Shown here piece after piece: positions 1 through 6,654 of a stretch of DNA of 11,251 bases. The notes below the pieces were generated by a model. The model did no database searches, had not been told where the DNA came from, and saw only the letters and a program-made list of their open reading frames with translations. The position numbers and the translations under genes were made by a program. Numbering within the stretch: position 1 is the first letter of the stretch; each line of letters opens with the position of its first letter. Source of the stretch: Actinomycetes bacterium (GTDB taxonomy: Bacteria > Actinomycetota > Actinomycetes > Actinomycetales > Cellulomonadaceae); contig JAEZZV010000036.1 of the NCBI GenBank assembly GCA_023418375.1, positions 1 through 11,251 of the forward strand, in the 5' to 3' direction.

Positions 1-28
1 CGCCCGTCCGGCTCACGCCGGGCGGGCG
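1..28 (-). terminator. Strong hairpin after the DUF418 gene, probable terminator
   Basis: Bases 1-12 pair with 17-28 around a 4-base loop (TCAC): eleven Watson-Crick pairs and one T-G pair, nearly all GC. It lies 25 bases past the stop of the leftward DUF418 gene. A following T-run cannot be judged because the leftward sequence leaves the window, and actinobacterial terminators often lack one. Position and stem strength support termination; the function is inferred. Confidence 0.55.
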
Positions 29-53
29 CCCGTCTCGCCTGCTCCGCGGACGG

Positions 54-1268
54 TCAGGCGGGGACCGGGGCAGGCCGGCTCGGCACGTAGCCCTGGCGGT
101 ACACCCAGCGGCGCAGCAGCACCTCGAAGGGGCCGCGCCGTCCGGCCCGATGCAGTGCCAGGGCGACGAGCACCGTCGTCGCCCACACACCCACCGCCAG
201 GGCCGCCGCCTGCGCGGTGCCCATCCAGGCGCCCCAGCCCAGGCCCCAGGAGCTCAGCAGCGGTGCGAGGGCGACGGACTGCAGCAGGTAGCACGTGAGC
301 GAGCGCTCCCCGACGGCCGTCACCCCCGTGACCACGGCGCCGCGGGGCCGGTCGTGCCAGAGGGCGGCGAGCCAGCCGAAGAAGCAGATGTAGCCGAGGC
401 CCATCGCGAAGCCCGAGAGGTCGTGCGCGAGGGTGATCGGTGTCCAGAGGCTCTCGTCGGGTTCCCACACGCGGGCCGCCCGCAGCGCCCAGGGCAGGTT
501 GCCGACGAGGTTGCCGACGGCCGTCCACGCCGCGACGCGGCCCAGGGTGCTCCGGTGCTCCCACGGGCGCTGCAGCCACCCGGCCCGCTGGACGAGGATG
601 CCGACGACGACGTGCGGGACGAAGAGCAGCGCGAGCACCGAGACGGTCATCATGAAGGTCGAGCCGACCAGCCGGTCGAGCGCGCTCGCCAGGTACGTCG
701 GCGCCTGCTCGACGACGCCGGTGTCCTCGATGACCAGCATGCTGAACAGGACCGGGACGGCGACGGACACGAGCAGCGACGCGGCGAACCAGCGCCAGAG
801 GACAGCGGCGCGGCGGTTGACCAGCGCGAGCGCCACCAGGCCCGTCGCGCCGTACGGCGCGAGGATGTCGCCACCGAAGAGCAAGCCGGCGTGCAGCACG
901 CCGAGGACGATGAGCCCGACGCTCCGCCGCCGCAGGATGCGCCGGACGCCCTTCGCGTCCAGCCCCTTCGCGGACATGCGCGAGGCCATGACGGCGAGGC
1001 CGAAGCCGTAGAGGATCGCGAACATCGGCCGGGAGCGGTCGTCGGCGAGGAACGCCGTCAGCCCGTCGGCGAGGCGGTCCCCGCCCGAGGCGTCCTCGGG
1101 CCGGCCGAGCGGCGTCGTCGGCCGGTCGTACAGGTAGCCCCAGACGTTGGCGAGGGCGATGAACAGCAGCAGGAAGCCGCGGGCCAGGTCCGGCCCGAGC
1201 GAGCGCGAGGCCCGGTCGATCGGTCCGAGACGGACGGGGGCGGGCGGCGCAGGGCTCGTCGTCGTCAT
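54..1268 (-). CDS. DUF418 domain-containing integral membrane protein
   Basis: This is a polytopic inner-membrane protein of about 404 residues in the DUF418 (YeiB-like) family, whose biochemical role is unknown. About eight hydrophobic segments are visible. The first follows the family-typical N-terminal motif (residues 16-47, ending near a Trp-Gly-Tyr). The C-terminal third carries the conserved GERSLTCYLLQS stretch and a terminal GPFEVLLRRWVY block (about 379-390), the family hallmark. The chosen start is the ATG at 1268: a TACGTT -10-like hexamer (1281..1276) sits 7 bases before it and there is no Shine-Dalgarno, which suggests a leaderless mRNA. An in-frame ATG at 1304 would add 12 residues (MAGPGPVPTFMI) but also lacks a good ribosome site. 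The gene is followed by a strong hairpin at 1-28 and appears monocistronic. Family assignment is confident; transport or signalling roles are only guessed for this family. Confidence 0.88.
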   Translation of the reverse strand: MTTTSPAPPAPVRLGPIDRASRSLGPDLARGFLLLFIALANVWGYLYDRPTTPLGRPEDASGGDRLADGLTAFLADDRSRPMFAILYGFGLAVMASRMSAKGLDAKGVRRILRRRSVGLIVLGVLHAGLLFGGDILAPYGATGLVALALVNRRAAVLWRWFAASLLVSVAVPVLFSMLVIEDTGVVEQAPTYLASALDRLVGSTFMMTVSVLALLFVPHVVVGILVQRAGWLQRPWEHRSTLGRVAAWTAVGNLVGNLPWALRAARVWEPDESLWTPITLAHDLSGFAMGLGYICFFGWLAALWHDRPRGAVVTGVTAVGERSLTCYLLQSVALAPLLSSWGLGWGAWMGTAQAAALAVGVWATTVLVALALHRAGRRGPFEVLLRRWVYRQGYVPSRPAPVPA

Positions 1269-1275
1269 GATCATG

Positions 1276-1281
1276 AACGTA
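1276..1281 (-). promoter_or_regulatory. Possible -10 element of a leaderless DUF418 transcript
   Basis: TACGTT fits the actinobacterial TAnnnT -10 pattern and lies 7 bases before the ATG at 1268, so transcription would begin at or next to the start codon. The -35 region about 17 bases upstream is poor. The surrounding 1305-1429 gap otherwise shows only short 5-bp stems (for example 1390-1394 with 1399-1403) and no gene. Confidence 0.4.
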
Positions 1282-1429
1282 GGGACGGGCCCGGGCCCCG
1301 CCATCGGGGCAGCACCCTGAGCGGCCCCCCATCCCTGGCGCCCCGCCGTCAGACGATCGACGGACCGCGCAGGCGACCTTCGGATGACACGCCCGCAGGG
1401 GCGCGGTCAGACCCGGCGTCGGACGGGTG

Positions 1430-2050
1430 TCAGGCGGCCTCGATGAAGGCCTTCACGGCGTCGGCGACGAGCTGCACCGCGATGGCCGCGAGCAGCAGAC
1501 CGGCGATCCGCGTGACGAGCGTGGTGCCGCTCTCCTTGAGCACCCGGTGGATGACCCCCGCGAACCGCATCGACAGCCACAGCGTGACGTGGACGGCGAC
1601 GATGCCGAGCGCGATGGCGAGCCAGTCCGCACCCGTCTGGGCGTGCTGGACGAACACCATCGTCGCGACGATGGCGCCGGGCCCGGCCAGCAGCGGCGTG
1701 CCCAGCGGGACGAGCGCCACGTTCACGTTGCCGTTCTCCGAGGGCGCTGGGTCCTCCATCTTGCCTGTGAGCAGCTCCATCGCGACCAGGAGCAGCAGCA
1801 GACCGCCGGACGCCTGGAGAGCCGGGAGGGAGATGTTCATGAAGTCGAGCAGCTCCTGCCCGAACAGCGCGAACACCACGATGACGCCGAAGGCCACGAA
1901 GATCGCCTGGCGGGCCGCCCGCTTGCGCTGGCGGGACGTCATCGTGCCCGTCAGGGCGAGGAAGACCGGCACGGTGCCCGGCGGGTCCATGATCACGAAC
2001 AGGGTGACGAAGACCTCGATGAGGACCTGGACGTCGAGCACGCCGCTCAT
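1430..2050 (-). CDS. MarC family membrane protein
   Basis: The product is a 206-residue inner-membrane protein of the MarC (UPF0056) family. About six hydrophobic segments are visible. Family signatures are MDPPGTVPVF in the first helix region (residues 21-30), LVPLGTPLLAGPGAI in the middle (113-127) and RIAGLLLAAIAVQ near the C-terminus (181-193). Its length matches the family. The transported substrate is not established; early links to multiple antibiotic resistance in E. coli were not upheld. The start ATG overlaps the stop of the upstream PHP gene (ATGA) and has no strong ribosome site of its own, so translational coupling with the PHP gene is likely. The two should form one operon. The GC-rich end of the gene is followed by only weak short stems. 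Confidence 0.92.
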   Translation of the reverse strand: MSGVLDVQVLIEVFVTLFVIMDPPGTVPVFLALTGTMTSRQRKRAARQAIFVAFGVIVVFALFGQELLDFMNISLPALQASGGLLLLLVAMELLTGKMEDPAPSENGNVNVALVPLGTPLLAGPGAIVATMVFVQHAQTGADWLAIALGIVAVHVTLWLSMRFAGVIHRVLKESGTTLVTRIAGLLLAAIAVQLVADAVKAFIEAA

Positions 2051-2889
2051 GGTCCCACGATCGGCAGGCGGCCCTGCGCCGCGAGCGCGGCGAGCACCGC
2101 AGGGGCCGTCGTGTTCTCCCCGAGCCGGTTCGGCTTCCCCGCGCCGTGGTAGTCGCTCGACCCGGTGACCAGCAGGCCCAGCTCGGTGGCGAGACCCGCA
2201 AGATGGGCACGCTGCGCCGGCGTGTGGTCGCGGTGGTCCACCTCGAGCCCGGCGAGCCCGGCGTCGGCGGCGGCGCGGATCGTGTCGTCGGAGACCACCC
2301 GCCCCCGGGCGGCGGCGCCCGGGTGCGCCAGCACGGGCACACCGCCGGCCGCCCGCACCATCGCGATCGCCGGCAGCAGCGCCGTCGCGTAGTACGGCAC
2401 GTAGTAGGGCGACCCCGTCGCGAGGATCGACGCGAACGCCGCGCTCCGGTCGGCGACGATGCCGAGGGCGACGAGCGCGTCGGCGATGTGCGGCCGCCCG
2501 ACGGTCGTCCCGGTCTGGGTCTGCGCGAGCACGTCGTCCCAGGTCAGCGGGTGGTCCGCAGCGATCCGGTCGACGATCTGCCGGGCCCGGTCCAGCCGCG
2601 AGGAGCGGATCCGCTCGCCCTCGGCGAGGAGTGCGGCGTCGTCGGGGTCGCACAGGTAGGCGAGCAGGTGCACGCTCGCGTGGTCGGCGCGGCAGGAGAG
2701 CTCCGCGCCCCGGACGAGCGCGACCCCGTGCCGGACCGCGGCCGCCTCCGCCTCGGCCCACCCGCGCGTCGTGTCGTGGTCGGTGAGGCCGACGACGTCG
2801 AGCCCCGCCCGCGCCGCGGCGGCCACGACCTCGGCCGGGCTGTCGGTGCCGTCGGACACCCGCGAGTGGGTGTGGAGGTCGACGCGCAC
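2047..2889 (-). CDS. PHP domain phosphoesterase (TrpH/Rnm-like)
   Basis: This is a 280-residue soluble metal-dependent phosphoesterase of the PHP superfamily. Numbered from the GTG start, the metal-site motifs are all present in order: DLHTHS (4-9) with D13, TDHD (36-39), E63, H74, H134 in GRPHIA, H189 in LAHPG, and D246/H248 in GSSDYHG. This arrangement matches the group containing E. coli YciV/TrpH (RNase AM) and 3',5'-nucleoside bisphosphate phosphatase, so a role in clearing short RNA ends or pAp-type nucleotides is plausible but unproven. The GTG at 2889 is preferred over an ATG at 2931. The PHP fold begins at once (VRVDLHTHS), and a TACCCT hexamer lies 6 bases before it, implying a leaderless mRNA. 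The stop overlaps the MarC start by ATGA. It is divergent from the aminopeptidase P gene. Confidence 0.9.
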   Translation of the reverse strand: MRVDLHTHSRVSDGTDSPAEVVAAAARAGLDVVGLTDHDTTRGWAEAEAAAVRHGVALVRGAELSCRADHASVHLLAYLCDPDDAALLAEGERIRSSRLDRARQIVDRIAADHPLTWDDVLAQTQTGTTVGRPHIADALVALGIVADRSAAFASILATGSPYYVPYYATALLPAIAMVRAAGGVPVLAHPGAAARGRVVSDDTIRAAADAGLAGLEVDHRDHTPAQRAHLAGLATELGLLVTGSSDYHGAGKPNRLGENTTAPAVLAALAAQGRLPIVGP

Positions 2890-2895
2890 GCCGCC

Positions 2896-2901
2896 AGGGT
2901 A
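2896..2901 (-). promoter_or_regulatory. Possible -10 element of a leaderless PHP-MarC transcript
   Basis: TACCCT (TAnnnT type) ends 6 bases before the GTG at 2889, the distance expected when transcription starts on the start codon. No recognisable -35 is present. The space where it should be is filled by G-runs on the coding strand (see findings). Confidence 0.4.
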
Positions 2902-2987
2902 TTGCCCCGCCCCCCACCGCCCCGCCCGCACCCGACCCGCGCCCCGTCCCGGGGCCGGCGGAGAGGTCCTCCTCGCGAGGTGGGACG

Positions 2988-4586
2988 ATGGGGCGCATGA
3001 CTGAGGGCATGCGTGAGACGAGCGAGGGGGGGCCGGCGGTCGAGCCGGTCGAGCAGGCGTCGGGAGGTCCCGCGAGCGGCACCGACGGCGAGGACCTCGG
3101 GTCGCGCGGCTCGCAGCGCTCGCAGCGCCCGGACTCGAAGGCCTTCCGCGAGTTCATCGCCGGCAGCTGGGCCGAGCGCGCGCACGTCGCGCCCCAGGCG
3201 GCTCCCGTGGCGCCGTTCGCCGCCGAGCGTCGTGCCGCGATCTCCGCGAGGTTCCCGGGCGAGCGGCTCGTCATCCCCGCAGGTCCGCTCAAGACGCGCT
3301 CGAACGACACCGACTACCGGTTCCGGCCGCACTCGGCGTTCGCGCACCTCACGGGCCTGGGCAAGGACCAGGAGCCCGACGCCGTCCTGGTGCTGCACCC
3401 GGTCGAGGGGCCCGACGGGGCGCCGGGCCACCGTGCCGTGCTCTACTTCCGGCCCGCGGCCGGCCGCGACACCGAGGAGTTCTTCGCCGACTCGCGGTAC
3501 GGCGAGTTCTGGGTCGGTCCCCGGCCGACGCTGGACGACCTCGCCGCGCTCACCGGCATCGAGACCGCGGCCCTCGCGGACCTGCTCGACGCGCTCGCCA
3601 AGGACGTCGGCCCTGGCGGCGTGCGCATCCGCGTCGTCCCGGGAGCGGACGAGGGCGTCACCGCCCTCGTCGACGCGGCGCGCGCCGAGGCGACGACCGA
3701 GGAGGAGGCGACGGCCGCCGACGGCGAGCTGCTGGAGGCCCTGTCGGAGCTGCGCCTGGTCAAGGACGAGCACGAGGTCGCGCAGATGCGCGAGGCCATC
3801 GCCGCGACCATCGAGGGCTTCGCCGAGGTGGTGCGCAACCTGCGCCGCGCCACCGGCCACCGCCGTGGCGAGCGCGTCATCGAGTCGACGTTCGACGGGC
3901 ACGCGCGCGTCGCGGGCAACGCCGTCGGCTACGAGACCATCGCCGCCGCCGGCGACCACGCCACGACGCTGCACTGGATCACCAACGACGGCGAGGTGCG
4001 GCCCGGCGAGCTCGTGCTGCTCGACGCCGGCGTCGAGGTCGAGTCGCTGTACACCGCGGACATCACGCGGACGCTGCCCGTCGACGGGCAGTTCACCGAG
4101 GTCCAGCGCCGCGTCTACACCGCCGTGCTCGACGCCGCGGACGCCGCGTTCGCCGCCGCGAAGCCGGGCGCGAAGTTCCGCGACGTGCACGCCGCGGCCA
4201 TGGAGGTCATCGCGGCGCGGCTCGCGGAGTGGGGGCTGCTGCCCTGCTCGGCCGAGGAGTCGCTGAAGCCCGAGGGCCAGTACCACCGCCGCTGGATGGT
4301 GCACGGTACGTCGCACCACCTGGGCCTGGACGTGCACGACTGCGCGCACGCCCGCCGCGAGCTGTACGTCGACGGCGTCATCGAGCCGGGGATGGTGTTC
4401 ACCATCGAGCCGGGCCTGTACTTCAAGGCCGACGACCTGGCCGTGCCCGAGGAGTACCGCGGCATCGGCGTGCGGATCGAGGACGACGTCCTCATCACGG
4501 CCGACGGCAACGAGAACCTGTCGGCCGCGCTCCCCCGGCGCCCGGAGGACGTCGAGGCGTGGATGGCGGGGCTCCTCGCCGACTAG
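2988..4586 (+). CDS. Aminopeptidase P family Xaa-Pro aminopeptidase (M24B)
   Basis: The product (532 residues) should remove N-terminal residues that precede proline, in the cytoplasm, using two metal ions (Mn2+ in the E. coli enzyme). Residues 1-50 are low complexity and unlike the family core. The N-terminal AMP_N domain runs about 75-250 and the pita-bread M24 catalytic domain about 260-515. The five metal ligands are visible: D346 and D358, H443 within HGTSHHLGLDVHD, E474 in TIEPGLY, and E498 in GVRIEDD. H450 matches the proton-shuttle His of E. coli PepP. The ATG at 2988 is chosen because GAGG (2977-2980) lies 7 bases upstream. An ATG at 2997 is possible if the mRNA is leaderless, since GACGAT ends 7 bases before it. 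It is divergent from the PHP gene. Its TAG shares CTAG with the opposing RHH gene stop, so there is no room for a terminator between them. Confidence 0.93.
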   Translation: MGRMTEGMRETSEGGPAVEPVEQASGGPASGTDGEDLGSRGSQRSQRPDSKAFREFIAGSWAERAHVAPQAAPVAPFAAERRAAISARFPGERLVIPAGPLKTRSNDTDYRFRPHSAFAHLTGLGKDQEPDAVLVLHPVEGPDGAPGHRAVLYFRPAAGRDTEEFFADSRYGEFWVGPRPTLDDLAALTGIETAALADLLDALAKDVGPGGVRIRVVPGADEGVTALVDAARAEATTEEEATAADGELLEALSELRLVKDEHEVAQMREAIAATIEGFAEVVRNLRRATGHRRGERVIESTFDGHARVAGNAVGYETIAAAGDHATTLHWITNDGEVRPGELVLLDAGVEVESLYTADITRTLPVDGQFTEVQRRVYTAVLDAADAAFAAAKPGAKFRDVHAAAMEVIAARLAEWGLLPCSAEESLKPEGQYHRRWMVHGTSHHLGLDVHDCAHARRELYVDGVIEPGMVFTIEPGLYFKADDLAVPEEYRGIGVRIEDDVLITADGNENLSAALPRRPEDVEAWMAGLLAD

Positions 4587-4825
4587 CGGCGGCGCTTCTC
4601 GTCCGGCCCGAGTCGGCCGGCTTGCTCGAGCGCGCGCCGGAGCAGCCACTCGACGTGGGCGTTCGTGCTGCGCAGGTCGTCGGCCGCCCACCGCGCCAGC
4701 GCCTCGTGCACCGCGGGGTCGAGCCGCAGCAGCATCGACTTGCGTTCGCGACCGCGCGCCGACGAGGCGGACGGGGTGCCCTCCCGCGCCCCGTCCGCCT
4801 CGCCGGCGCCGGCCAGGTCCGTCAC
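4583..4825 (-). CDS. Arc-like ribbon-helix-helix DNA-binding protein
   Basis: This small protein (80 residues) has a disordered, Gly/Ala/Ser-rich N-terminus (1-26) and then a ribbon-helix-helix fold: a beta strand at SMLLRLD (30-36), helix A at PAVHEALARWAADD and helix B beginning RSTNAHVEWLLRRALEQAG (52-70). This resembles Arc/MetJ-type repressors, including the RS-x-N turn of Arc. It would bind DNA as a dimer through the strand. The GTG start overlaps the SPFH stop (GTGA), and no separate ribosome site is seen, so it is coupled to SPFH translation. Such small Arc-type partners next to SPFH genes are, from memory, common in actinobacteria. Autoregulation at the palindrome at 5812-5821 upstream of SPFH is a reasonable inference. 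An antitoxin role is less likely because no toxin gene lies nearby. It ends stop-on-stop against aminopeptidase P. Confidence 0.8.
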   Translation of the reverse strand: MTDLAGAGEADGAREGTPSASSARGRERKSMLLRLDPAVHEALARWAADDLRSTNAHVEWLLRRALEQAGRLGPDEKRRR

Positions 4826-5763
4826 TGGTAGAGCGTCCCGGTGTTCACGACGGGCGTCGCCCGCGAGTCGCCGCACAGGACGACGAGCAGGTTGGAGACC
4901 ATCGCGGCCTTGCGCTCCTCGTCGAGGTCGACGATGCCTTCGCGGCTGAGCTGCTCGAGCGCCATCTGCACCATGCCTACTGCGCCCTCGACGATGCGCG
5001 AGCGCGCCGCGACGACGGCGGCGGCCTGCTGCCGCTGGAGCATCGCCTGGGCGATCTCCGGGGCGTACGCGAGGTGGCTGATGCGGACCTCGAGGATCTC
5101 CAGGCCCGCGGCCACGACGCGCGCCGCGACCTCGTGCGCGAGCTCGAGGGAGATCTGGTCGGTCGAGCCGCGCAGCGACTCGGCGTCGTCGGCGGCGTCG
5201 TACGGGTAGGCGCCGGCGACGTGGCGGACGGCGGCCTCGGACTGCGTCTCGATGAAGCCCTGGTAGTTCTCGACCGCGAACGTCGCCTTGGCCGTGTCGG
5301 ACACCTGCCAGACGACGATCGCGGCGATCTCGACCGGGTTGCCGGTGGCGTCGTTCACCTTCATGCGGGCGGTCTCGAAGTTGCGCACCCGCACGGAGAC
5401 CCGGCGGTGCGTCGTCAGGGGCGCGAGCCAGAGCAGACCCGGCCGGCGCACCGTACCGACGTAGCGCCCGAAGAACTGGACGACCTGCGTCGTGCCCGGC
5501 TGCACGATGGTGAGCGACACGGCGGCGAGGATGCCGACGAGCATCGCGAGCCCGCCGACGACACCGAGCGCGTCGTTGCCGGTGGACTCGGCCTGGGCGA
5601 ACAGGACGATCGAGCCGCCGATCAGGACCAGCATCACGACGACGCCGAGGAACCCGTTCGTGTGCCACGCGCGTCGCTCGGCGATGTCCACCTCCGTCGC
5701 CTGGAGACCGACCGGGCCGGCGCCCGGTTCCAGCTGGGGGTCGCGTTCGACGACCGCGCTCAT
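4822..5763 (-). CDS. SPFH (band 7/prohibitin-like) domain membrane protein
   Basis: The 313-residue product is a membrane-anchored SPFH protein, a family that forms oligomers and organises membrane domains or proteolysis partners. It has an N-terminal cytoplasmic tail (1-35), two hydrophobic segments (about 37-57 and 67-87), then the SPFH domain (about 85-260) starting TIVQPGTTQVVQFFGRYVG. An Ala/Gln-rich helical stretch follows (238-262). The C-terminus ends VVNTGTLYQ, which I recognise as typical of actinobacterial members of this group. The ATG at 5763 is chosen because AAGGG lies 7 bases upstream. An ATG at 5769 would be only 1 base from it, and a GTG at 5778 has no site. It shares a GTGA overlap with the downstream RHH gene, forming a two-gene operon. 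A partner protease gene (NfeD type) is absent here. The precise role is unknown. Confidence 0.9.
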   Translation of the reverse strand: MSAVVERDPQLEPGAGPVGLQATEVDIAERRAWHTNGFLGVVVMLVLIGGSIVLFAQAESTGNDALGVVGGLAMLVGILAAVSLTIVQPGTTQVVQFFGRYVGTVRRPGLLWLAPLTTHRRVSVRVRNFETARMKVNDATGNPVEIAAIVVWQVSDTAKATFAVENYQGFIETQSEAAVRHVAGAYPYDAADDAESLRGSTDQISLELAHEVAARVVAAGLEILEVRISHLAYAPEIAQAMLQRQQAAAVVAARSRIVEGAVGMVQMALEQLSREGIVDLDEERKAAMVSNLLVVLCGDSRATPVVNTGTLYQ

Positions 5764-5782
5764 GGTCATGCCCTTCACTCGT

Positions 5783-5803
5783 CAGCCGCGCGCCAGCCGC
5801 GCG
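5783..5803 (-). repeat. Tandem 10-base direct repeat in the SPFH leader
   Basis: CAGCCGCGCG occurs at 5783-5792 and again at 5794-5803, separated by one C. It lies between the AT-rich palindrome and the SPFH ribosome site, so it would be in the 5' untranslated RNA if transcription begins near the palindrome. No function is known. Confidence 0.6.
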
Positions 5804-5821
5804 TCATCAAAGTGATATCAC
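5804..5821 (-). promoter_or_regulatory. AT-rich palindromic operator candidate upstream of SPFH-RHH
   Basis: GTGATATCAC (5812-5821) is a perfect 10-base palindrome. Just beside it the ATCA at 5806-5809 faces TGAT at 5813-5816 across 3 bases, giving three ATCA/TGAT half-sites in a short AT-rich island inside very GC-rich DNA. It lies about 50-60 bases upstream of the SPFH start, where a promoter is expected. The RHH protein encoded in the same operon is the natural candidate binder. The palindrome is seen; binding is inferred. Confidence 0.5.
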
Positions 5822-5882
5822 ATTGCGACCATGCCCGGCCATAGGCCGTCAGTCCCGCATCCCCTCCCCCGGGCGGACGCCC

Positions 5883-6449
5883 CTAGGACGTGGGCGGGGC
5901 GGGCGGGGTGTGCGGCGCCTGGGGGTCGGGCATCGGGCGGTACATCCCCGGGACCTGGACGCCGCCGACCTCCGCGAGCAGGGCGCGGGCGCGGTGCGCG
6001 ACGTCGGGCGCGCACAGGAGCGAGTACGAGCCGGCGACGATCTGGCTGGTCGACGTGAAGTCCCGTCGGCCGCCCGTCAGCGCGTAGGAGATGATCGAGA
6101 ACAGGATGCCGAACGCGGCACCGATCGCCATCGCGGGCAGGATCGGCAGGAACGCGCCGTCCGGGCTGGAGAACAGCGAGAGCAGGAGCCCGACGAACAG
6201 GCCGAACCAGGCGCCCGACAGCAGGCCCGCAACCGCGACCCGCGAGTACGTCAGCCGCCCGGTGACCCGTTCGACCATCCGCAGGTCCGTGCCGACGATC
6301 GTCACGTTCTGGACGGGGAACTCCTTGTCGGACAGGTGGTCGACGGCACGCTGGGCCTCCAGGTACGTGCCGTAGGCCGCGACGAGCTCGCCGGTGGGCA
6401 GGGTCGGCACGCGCGGCGCACCGCGACCGCCGGGGGCGTTCATGGTCAT
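5883..6449 (-). CDS. General stress protein family membrane protein (YflT/GSP17M-like)
   Basis: The 188-residue protein resembles the actinobacterial proteins annotated as general stress proteins (YflT/GSP17M-like fold). A soluble N-terminal part (20-70) carries the conserved pattern ELVAAYGTYLEAQRAVDHL and VTIVGTDLRMVERVTGRLTY. Two glycine-rich hydrophobic segments follow (about 71-93 and 101-124), then a short C-terminal alpha/beta segment ending in a Pro-rich tail (170-188). The role in stress is known only by family naming; the molecular function is unknown. The ATG at 6449 is preferred over 6443 because AGAGGA lies 6 bases upstream. It appears monocistronic, with SPFH 119 bases downstream on the same strand. 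It is divergent from the lipoprotein gene. A possible ECF-sigma type promoter is noted separately. Confidence 0.82.
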   Translation of the reverse strand: MTMNAPGGRGAPRVPTLPTGELVAAYGTYLEAQRAVDHLSDKEFPVQNVTIVGTDLRMVERVTGRLTYSRVAVAGLLSGAWFGLFVGLLLSLFSSPDGAFLPILPAMAIGAAFGILFSIISYALTGGRRDFTSTSQIVAGSYSLLCAPDVAHRARALLAEVGGVQVPGMYRPMPDPQAPHTPPAPPTS

Positions 6450-6520
6450 GACTCATCCTCTCCCGCGCCCCGCGCACACGCCACGGGGCCCTCCTGCGGG
6501 CGACGGCCCGCACCACGGAT

Positions 6521-6546
6521 GACGACGACGGGCCCGCCTGAGTTCC
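6521..6546 (-). promoter_or_regulatory. Possible ECF-sigma type promoter of the general stress gene
   Basis: On the coding strand GGAAC (6546..6542) is followed 17 bases later by CGTC (6524..6521). This resembles the GGAAC / CGTC-type elements of envelope or oxidative stress ECF sigma factors in actinobacteria. The start would lie about 65 bases before the gene. The match is short and the -10 part falls in a GTC repeat, so this is tentative. Confidence 0.2.
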
Positions 6547-6548
6547 CG

Positions 6549-6582
6549 CCCACGCGTGGGAGCACTGTGAGGATCCTGTGAG
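6549..6582. promoter_or_regulatory. Palindrome and direct repeats in a divergent promoter region
   Basis: CCCACGCGTGGG (6549-6560) is a perfect 12-base palindrome. It is followed by CTGTGAG at 6565-6571 and again at 6576-6582. The 11-base period puts the two repeats on the same DNA face, as in sites of OmpR/PhoB-family regulators. They lie upstream of the possible lipoprotein -10 (6620-6625). No regulator can be named. Confidence 0.3.
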
Positions 6583-6619
6583 CCTGGCCGAGCGCATCTC
6601 GTCATGATCATCGGGTTCT

Positions 6620-6625
6620 TAGGGT
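6620..6625 (+). promoter_or_regulatory. Possible -10 element of the lipoprotein gene
   Basis: TAGGGT fits the TAnnnT pattern and would give a start about 6632 with a short leader carrying the AAGGGAG ribosome site. No good -35 is visible, so an activator may be needed if this is the promoter. Confidence 0.3.
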
Positions 6626-6654
6626 GGACCGGACGCGGACGAAGGGAGCAGCGC

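Noticed and set aside
1265..1276. TCATGATCATGA palindrome at the DUF418 start as an operator
   Set aside because: It arises from two neighbouring ATG codons around ATC. It overlaps the start codon and has no other sign of being a binding site.
150..2168. Long rightward open frame across DUF418 and MarC
   Set aside because: It runs antisense through two recognised membrane proteins and shows no domain; an artefact of high GC.
2544..4691. Long leftward open frame opposite aminopeptidase P
   Set aside because: It is antisense to a clear M24 enzyme. Its composition (Arg, Gly, Val, His-rich, no motifs) is the usual shadow of GC-rich coding DNA.
4583..4825. RHH protein as a toxin-antitoxin antitoxin
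   Set aside because: No toxin-like gene is next to it; its coupled partner is an SPFH membrane protein.
5836..5848. CGGCC-ATA-GGCCG stem between the general stress and SPFH genes as a terminator
   Set aside because: It has only 5 bp with a 3-base loop and no T-run; short stems like this are frequent in such GC-rich DNA.
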